Source: Sympetrum striolatum
Taxonomy: Eukaryota; Arthropoda; Insecta; Odonata; Libellulidae
Assembly: GCA_947579665.1 (NCBI GenBank)
Contig: CANPUZ010000072.1
Coordinates: 124,001 to 188,000 of the forward strand
DNA: 64,000 bases
Reading direction: 5' to 3'
A program made the position numbers and the translations under genes. Shown piece by piece: positions 58,742 to 64,000 of this stretch. Below the pieces are notes generated by a model. The model was not told the origin of the DNA and searched no databases. It saw only the letters and a program-made list of their open reading frames with translations. How positions within the stretch are numbered: the stretch's first letter is position 1; the number at the start of each line of letters is the position of its first letter.

Positions 58742-60403
58742 TTAGCTTATTTGTTCTGGAGATGCTCCTCTGGATAACATATCCGCTGGGTTATCATGTG
58801 TTGGTACATGTCTCCAATTCATGTCAGCCGTGGCGTTCTGTATCTCAGCCACTCGGTTGGCGACGAAGGTTTTCCAGTGATGGGATGGAGCAGAGATCCA
58901 TGAATGCACAATGGTCGAATCTGTCCAAAGAAACACTTCATGAACGTCAATGCCAATTTTTAAAAGTTTTGCAATAGTCTGCGTGAGTAAGAGAGCCCCA
59001 CATAATTCGAGCCGTGGGATCGTTAATCTTTTCAATGGGGAGATACGAGACTTTGCAAATAGGAGCTTACTTGATATGTTTCCCACAGCATCCGTGCAGC
59101 GAATGTAAACACAAGCACCGTACGCAACTTCGGATGCGTCGGAGAAGCCATGAACTTGCAGTTTCCGAATTTCTGTTTTGCAAGAAACTTGCCTCGGAAT
59201 AGATAATTTTTCAATGTATGACATTTCCCTTTGGAATTGGTTCCATTTAGTGTGGATTTCCAAAGGAACTGATTCATCCCAATTTAATTTTAGCTCCCAT
59301 AATTGTTGCATTATTAATTTAGCCTTTACAATTACTGGGGCTACTAAGCCTAAAGGAGCGAATAATGTGGAAATATTGGATAGAATACTGCGTTTGGTTA
59401 CTCTTGAAGATTTTCTTGGAGTGTATTGAATTTGAAAATAATCTTCTTGAGGATTCCACAATATTTCTAACGTTCTTTTAAGAATTTTGGGCTCGATATT
59501 GACCGAAGATTTACTTTCCCGATCTTGTGGATCAATGGATTCCAATAATTTTGCATGGTTTGTGGACCACTTACGCAAATGAAAGCCTGTGCGTCTTAAC
59601 ATACATACAAACTCACTCTGTAAATTGAGAGCTTCCTCAAGAGTGCGGGCGCCGCTTATCAGATCATCCACGTAGAAGTCCTCCTTTGATGCTGTGGCAG
59701 CTAGCGGAAAATCCTCTCCCTCTTCCATGGCCAGTTGGACTAAGCATCTGGTCGCTAGAAATGATGAACTTGCCAGTCCGTAAGTGACGGTGGTTAATCG
59801 GTATTCCTCCAACGGGTCCTCAGGAGAACTGCGCCACAGGATGCATTGCAAGCTGGTATCTGATGGATGAAGTCCGACTTGGCGGTACATCAGCTTAATA
59901 TCTGCTGTGAAAACATAAGTATGAAATCGAAATGAGAGAAGAATTGATAAAAGATCACGCTGAATATTAGGTCCAACCATTAATATATCATTCAATGACA
60001 TGCCCGTTGAAGTCTTTGCCGAACCATCAAATACTACCCTTAACCTTGTGGTTGTGCTTGACTCCTTGATTACCGGATGATGTGGAAGATAATGTTTTGA
60101 AGTGGATTCAGTGGGTTACACTTTGGAAATCGGCTCCAGATACTCATTTAAGAATTCGTAGTAGTCTTGACGTAGTTGGCGATCCTTGCAAAGTTTTCTT
60201 TCCAGTGTGCGGAAACAGCGTTCAGAGTTGAGTCTGGAGTCTCCCAAAATCATGTGGCTGCTCCTCATGAGTAATCTGACGATGAATCTGCCATCTGGAT
60301 TTCGTCTGGTATGAGTAACAATGTATTCCTCGCAAGCCTTTTCTTCCGCTGAATATTTGGGCTCTCCGCTAAGGTCTTCCACCATCCAGAATCTCTCCAT
60401 CAA
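58742..60403 (-). pseudogene. BEL/Pao pol, reverse transcriptase and RNase H part
   Basis: From 60403 the frame reads RFWMVEDLSGEPKYS and ERKLCKDRQLRQDYYEFL (the region before BEL RT), has a stop at 60116, then continues in frame with RLRVVFDGSAKTS, DILMVGPNIQRDL, TADIKLMYRQVGLH and the catalytic FYVDDLISGARTL. RNase H follows with HGFSDASEVAYGACVY and FLWTDSTIVHSWISA. The frame ends in a stop at 58742, immediately before integrase. The RT catalytic motif looks intact; the two stops make the polyprotein non-functional as it stands. Confidence 0.92.
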
Positions 60404-60666
60404 TTCCTGAAGTTTGGGCTGCGTACTTAAATTGCAGGAAATTTCCCTTTATTTATTTGCATGTTTCCTGATATGATCCAACCGAATACGGTTTTTTGTA
60501 AAAGTGGAAGTTTTTTGGTAATTCTTATTTGTCCAGTACAGATTGAACTCCAAAATATATCTGCTCCAAGTAGAGCATCTACATCAGCTGGTATATTAAA
60601 TCCTGGATCTGCTAAGATAATATTCTTCGGAATTTTGAGGGCAGATTTATTCAGTCGGCATTGAGG
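60404..60666 (-). pseudogene. BEL/Pao protease end and PR-RT junction, frameshifted
   Basis: Just past the stop at 60667 the same frame continues with LADPGFNIPADVDALLGADI and LQKTVFGWIISG, the conserved stretch between protease and RT in BEL elements. Near 60.45 kb the frame shifts before the MERFW segment. This piece therefore joins the 60667-62232 and 58742-60403 frames into one former gag-pol. Confidence 0.8.
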
Positions 60667-62232
60667 TTATCTTTGAGTTATTTTGGGAAGCACCAAAAAC
60701 TCAACAGGGGAGCGAAAGCGATTAATTCGAGACGCAATGGTGGTGTGGATGCAATGAGATGCTTTCACCATTTCTTGATTTATTCCTATGATAGGTTTAG
60801 ATACCTTGATTTGCTGGAGATTTAATGCCCTTGCTAACGTTTTGCTCATAAAATTTGATTGGGATCCCAAGTCTAATAAGACTCTACATTGATGCATTAA
60901 TCCTTTCGAGTCCTTAATATTGATTAATGCAGTTGCAAGCAATATTTGATGAGTGTCATTACAGTTATGAAGACAACTAGGTGTTGCGTTGGCATTATCA
61001 TTCGCTTGATGATCATCTGCGTTCCTACCGTAATTCTCCAAATGCAGCAGCGTATTGTGCTTTTTGTTGCATTTTCTACAAAGCGTTGCCTTGCACTGAA
61101 TTGTTAAATGCCCTGTTCGTAAGCAATTCTTGCAGAGTTTAAATTGCTTGACCTTAAGCAATCTCTCCGACACGTTTAGATTTTTGAAAGTAGGACAACG
61201 ATAAATTAAATGACTCTGCTCGCAAATTGGGCAGATTGGCTCATTTGCAGTACAATAACTCGAAAACCGGTGGTCTTGAATCTTCGGTTTGGATGCGACC
61301 GTTCCTTTCGAGTAACCAGATGATTTATTTGATATGACTTCCGAGTCATCTTCGCATACCTCTAACATTTTGTATCTTCTTTGAAGAAAATCAACCATTT
61401 CGCTGAATTTAGGCAGTTCGGCCGAAGTCTCTGATGATTCCCACGCGCGTTTGGTGGTAGAATCAAACTTACTCGTAATTAAATGAATTAACATAATATC
61501 CCATTGGTCAGTGGGTTGTCCCAGCGATTTTAAGGCTGTGGTATGCTTTAAAGAATCATCCAATATATGAAGCAATGAAGTGGCTGATTCTTTTTCTATT
61601 TTGCTCAGACCGAATAATGCTTGAATGTGCTTATTGATTATAAATTTCTTACTTTCATAGCGACGCTTTAAAAGCTCCCACGCTGTTTCGTAATTGTCAG
61701 CCGAAATCTCCAGTGAAAGCAAGATTTGGGAGGCATCGCCTTTCAGGGAAGACTTGAAATATTGCAATTTCTGAATGGAAGAAAGCGAGGCATTTTCATG
61801 AATGAGCGAACGGAAAGTTTTGCTGAAATTAAACCACTCGTCATATGCGCCTGCGAAGGTAGGCAACTGGAACGTAGGCAGAGGTATGGGCAAAGGGGCA
61901 GAAGCGCATTCTTTCGTTACCCTGTTTTCGCGGTTGGCATTCTCATGCAAAAGGTCTTTGAACCAAGCCATTAATTCGTAATAGTTTTCCTCAAATTGCT
62001 CCCGTTCTTCCATTAGCTGAACTTGCTGCTTACCTTCGGCATCACTAAGCTCCAATTCGATTTGGACATTGTCAAATTCGGTCCACGTGTCTTCTAGGCG
62101 AGTAAGTCTCGCCTTTAATTGATTCAAAGGAATACGGTCTTCCCCTTCGGCTAAAATTTGCCTTAATCTCGTTGGACGAGATTTAACTAGTCCTCTCCTA
62201 TGGGTTAAACGCCTTATCTGGATAGCTTCCAT
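60667..62232 (-). pseudogene. BEL/Pao gag with zinc knuckles and protease start
   Basis: ATG at 62232 opens 521 codons. The N-terminal half (from MEAIQIRRLTHRRGL) is helical and charged, with LPTFQLPTFAGAYDEWFNF and FQLLSLEI-like text typical of BEL gag. Two zinc-binding motifs follow: CPICEQSHLIYRC and CKNCLRTGHLTIQC, then CRKCNKKHNTLLH. The protease begins at VLLDLGSQSNFMS. BEL proteases usually have D-S/T-G at this spot; here the middle residue is L, so the catalytic site looks altered. The frame closes at 60667 though homology continues. Confidence 0.9.
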
Positions 62233-62427
62233 GGCAAATTAATAATTCACTGACGGAGGTGGAAAAAAGGGATTGGCTTGATAAGGAAAGCCAGATTTAA
62301 AATTTAGACTCCACTCACCTCTTGATTCGATGATTAGATTGGAGTTGGCATGGTCCTGGAAGTGCCGTTGATCGGTGCAGGTGGTCTCTTGTGGTGAAGT
62401 CGCCGATGCTGGTCGATCAATCACTAT

Positions 62428-62443
62428 CATGTCGGGGTCACCA
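62428..62443 (-). promoter_or_regulatory. primer-binding site, tRNA-Trp type
   Basis: On the minus strand TGGTGACCCCGACATG begins 8 nt inside the 5' LTR. It is complementary to the 3' end of a tRNA ending in GTCGGGGTCACCA, which fits animal tRNA-Trp with one mismatch. The call rests on my knowledge of that tRNA's 3' end and was not checked by alignment. Confidence 0.65.
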
Positions 62444-62451
62444 AAAAACAT

Positions 62452-62732
62452 TGCGAAATGTAGGTCTTTAAATGAACGCCTACGAGTTATAAAAATGAAC
62501 GTATATTTCTTATTATACAATGGTTGTACAAAAACAGAAAATTCTGGAATGCTGGAATGCTGGTTGCTTCCAGATGAGTCTCAGCACATGGACTGATGAG
62601 CGAGTGCTGCTTGAGTGAGAGAGCCAGCGAAAAGTGACAATGACAGGTTCTCCGCGTCCCCAACGTGGGCAGGCTGAGTCGCGATTCATGCGTGTTTTGT
62701 TTCCGCGCCACCTTGGGAAATTTGCGCGAACA
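62452..62732 (-). repeat. 5' LTR of BEL/Pao element
   Basis: A 281-bp TG...CA repeat matching 56769-57041, longer by one tandem copy of TGGAATGC. The plus-strand side facing the window end is followed by AGGCTTGTAAC, which belongs to the interrupted gypsy frame. The LTR is therefore inserted in, or joined to, that gypsy element. Confidence 0.88.
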
Positions 62733-64000
62733 AGGCTTGTAACACAATATATCATTCTTTAATTTATAATTAATACCATCCGAAATTAACTGTCTATCTT
62801 TCGACATGGAGATTTTATGCAACAATAGTCCCAAAACCGGATCCTTTTTCTGGTGTTCACCAATGTCGATAAAGGAGAGGGGAATCTTATGGAGGAAACA
62901 GTTAGTTTCCGAAGAAAGTGGAGGATGAGGAGGAATCAAAACTCTTGACAAACAATCGGCTGGTTTATTAACTGTACCCCTGACATGATGTATTGTAAAT
63001 TTATAAGTGGATAGCTTTTAAACTATCCTGCCAATTTTGCCAAGCTGCTTGGGATGAGAGAACAACCAAGTCAAAGCCCCATTATCGGTATAGAGGTGAA
63101 AATGAGCGAACTGGAGATAATCTTTGAATTTTTCGACGGCCCATGAGCACGCCATGCACTCTAGCTCGTAGGTCGTTAACCTTTGCTCATGAGGCGACAA
63201 AGATTTACTTGCATAAGCAACAGGAGAGAATTTATCATTAGTTTTATGATTAAGAACAGCCCCTAAAGCTATCTGGCTAGCATCGACGAAAAGATGGAAT
63301 TCTCGATCAAACGATGGCATGGTTAACACCGGAGGATTAGCAAGGGCAGCCTTTAACTTTTGAAAAGAGGAAGAATGCTCCGAGGACCAAATAAAACGAG
63401 CACCCTTCTTTTTCAATTGATTCAACGGATAAGAAATTTCAGCGAACTGAGGAATAAATTCAGTATAAAAACCAGCCATACCGAGAAACCTCACTACTTG
63501 TTTAATACTGGTGGGCACAGGAAAATTGAGAATTGGACGTACCCTTTCCGAATCGACAAGCAGTGCTCCATCTCGAATGCAGTGTCCAAGGAATGAAATA
63601 GAAGTCTGGCATAATTTAATCTTATCCTCATGAATCGTAAGACCAGCTCTCCTAAGTTGGTGAAGAACGGCCGTCAGATGTTCCTTATGAGAAGACAAAT
63701 CTTCAGAAAAAATACATAAATCGTCGATATAGGGATACACACAATTGTATTTCAAATCCCCTAACACAATATCCATCATTCTGGTGAATACTTGGGGTGA
63801 ATTAACAAAACCAAATGGCAAACGTGTGAATTGGTACAAACCAAAAGGCGTAACAAAAGCGGTCAATTTCTTGGAAGATTCACATAAAGGAATTTGGTGA
63901 AAAGCAGAGTCCAAATCAAGTATGGAAAATACTTTAGCCTTGGATAAATACTGAAAAGCATGTTCAACAGACGGAGTTGGGTACGGGTCGATTTTAACCT
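62733..64000 (-). pseudogene. Ty3/gypsy pol fragment (RT, RNase H, start of integrase region), runs off the window
   Basis: The frame enters from beyond 64000 and runs to 63018. Motifs: VKIDPYPTPSVEHAFQYL, FSILDLDSAFHQIPL, TPFGLYQFTRLPFGFVNSPQ, YPYIDDLCIFS (catalytic), SISFLGHCI, FLGMAGFYTEFIPQFAEIS, then RNase H with FVDASQIALGAVL and YTDNGALTWLF. A TAA at 63018 interrupts. In the same frame KLSTYKFTIHHVRGTVNKPA and DCLSRVLIPPHP continue, then ISMSKDRQLISDGINYKLKN, until the BEL LTR cuts it at 62732. Integrase is absent on the far side of BEL. A different lineage from the 47-50 kb gypsy, judging by sequence. Confidence 0.9.

Overview
The window is AT-rich eukaryotic DNA, most likely from an arthropod. 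The evidence for this is indirect: BEL/Pao, Ty3/gypsy, Penelope-like and several non-LTR elements of arthropod type, all decayed, together with MITEs, satellites and inverted repeats. I cannot tell insect from chelicerate. No complete host protein-coding gene could be recognised. At best there are a few isolated exon-like segments on the minus strand at about 25.9, 28.6 and 33.0 kb.

Layout. 1.0-13.95 kb is a very large, diverged inverted repeat: left arm about 1.0-7.07 kb, right arm about 8.9-13.95 kb, spacer about 1.8 kb. Both arms carry a MITE-like motif near the outer end, a 130-bp tandem duplication, and a well conserved CCAAT-like block followed by a short ATG exon-like segment that faces outward. 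15.29-15.80 kb is a pogo/Tigger-like MITE with a 77-bp Tc1/mariner-like MITE nested in it. 17.84-18.42 kb is a tandem duplication, and 18.49-19.22 kb is a G-rich minisatellite. 20.63-21.36 kb is another TIR element. 22.77-23.85 and 28.94-29.84 kb are two direct copies of one repeat; the second has a 38-codon frame that opens with a THAP-like zinc-finger signature. 24.76-25.60 kb holds nested 75-bp tandem repeats. LINE remnants lie at 22.0, 30.6-31.4, 33.75-35.25, 38.6-39.4, 52.4-52.85 and 56.3-56.7 kb. 42.39-47.25 kb has direct repeats rich in GGGTTCGATGCC-type motifs surrounding a 1.65-kb near-perfect inverted repeat that contains tRNA-like boxes in both arms.

The right end is a nest of retroelements, mostly on the minus strand. 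A 5'-truncated gypsy (about 50.1-47.4 kb) has its 3' LTR and an insertion of about 1.1 kb inside its integrase. A satellite of about 162-bp units (52.85-54.03 kb) abuts a Penelope-like element (54.03-56.23 kb) that carries a 660-bp MITE. A nearly full-length BEL/Pao element (56.77-62.73 kb) has both LTRs, a tRNA-Trp-type primer site and a polypurine tract. A second gypsy pol (62.73-64.0 kb) runs off the window and is cut by the BEL LTR.

Nothing suggests an operon-like system. The most unusual structures are the 13-kb foldback with outward-facing conserved blocks and the 1.65-kb hairpin with tRNA-like heads. All coding calls come from reading translations by eye; no similarity search was run.
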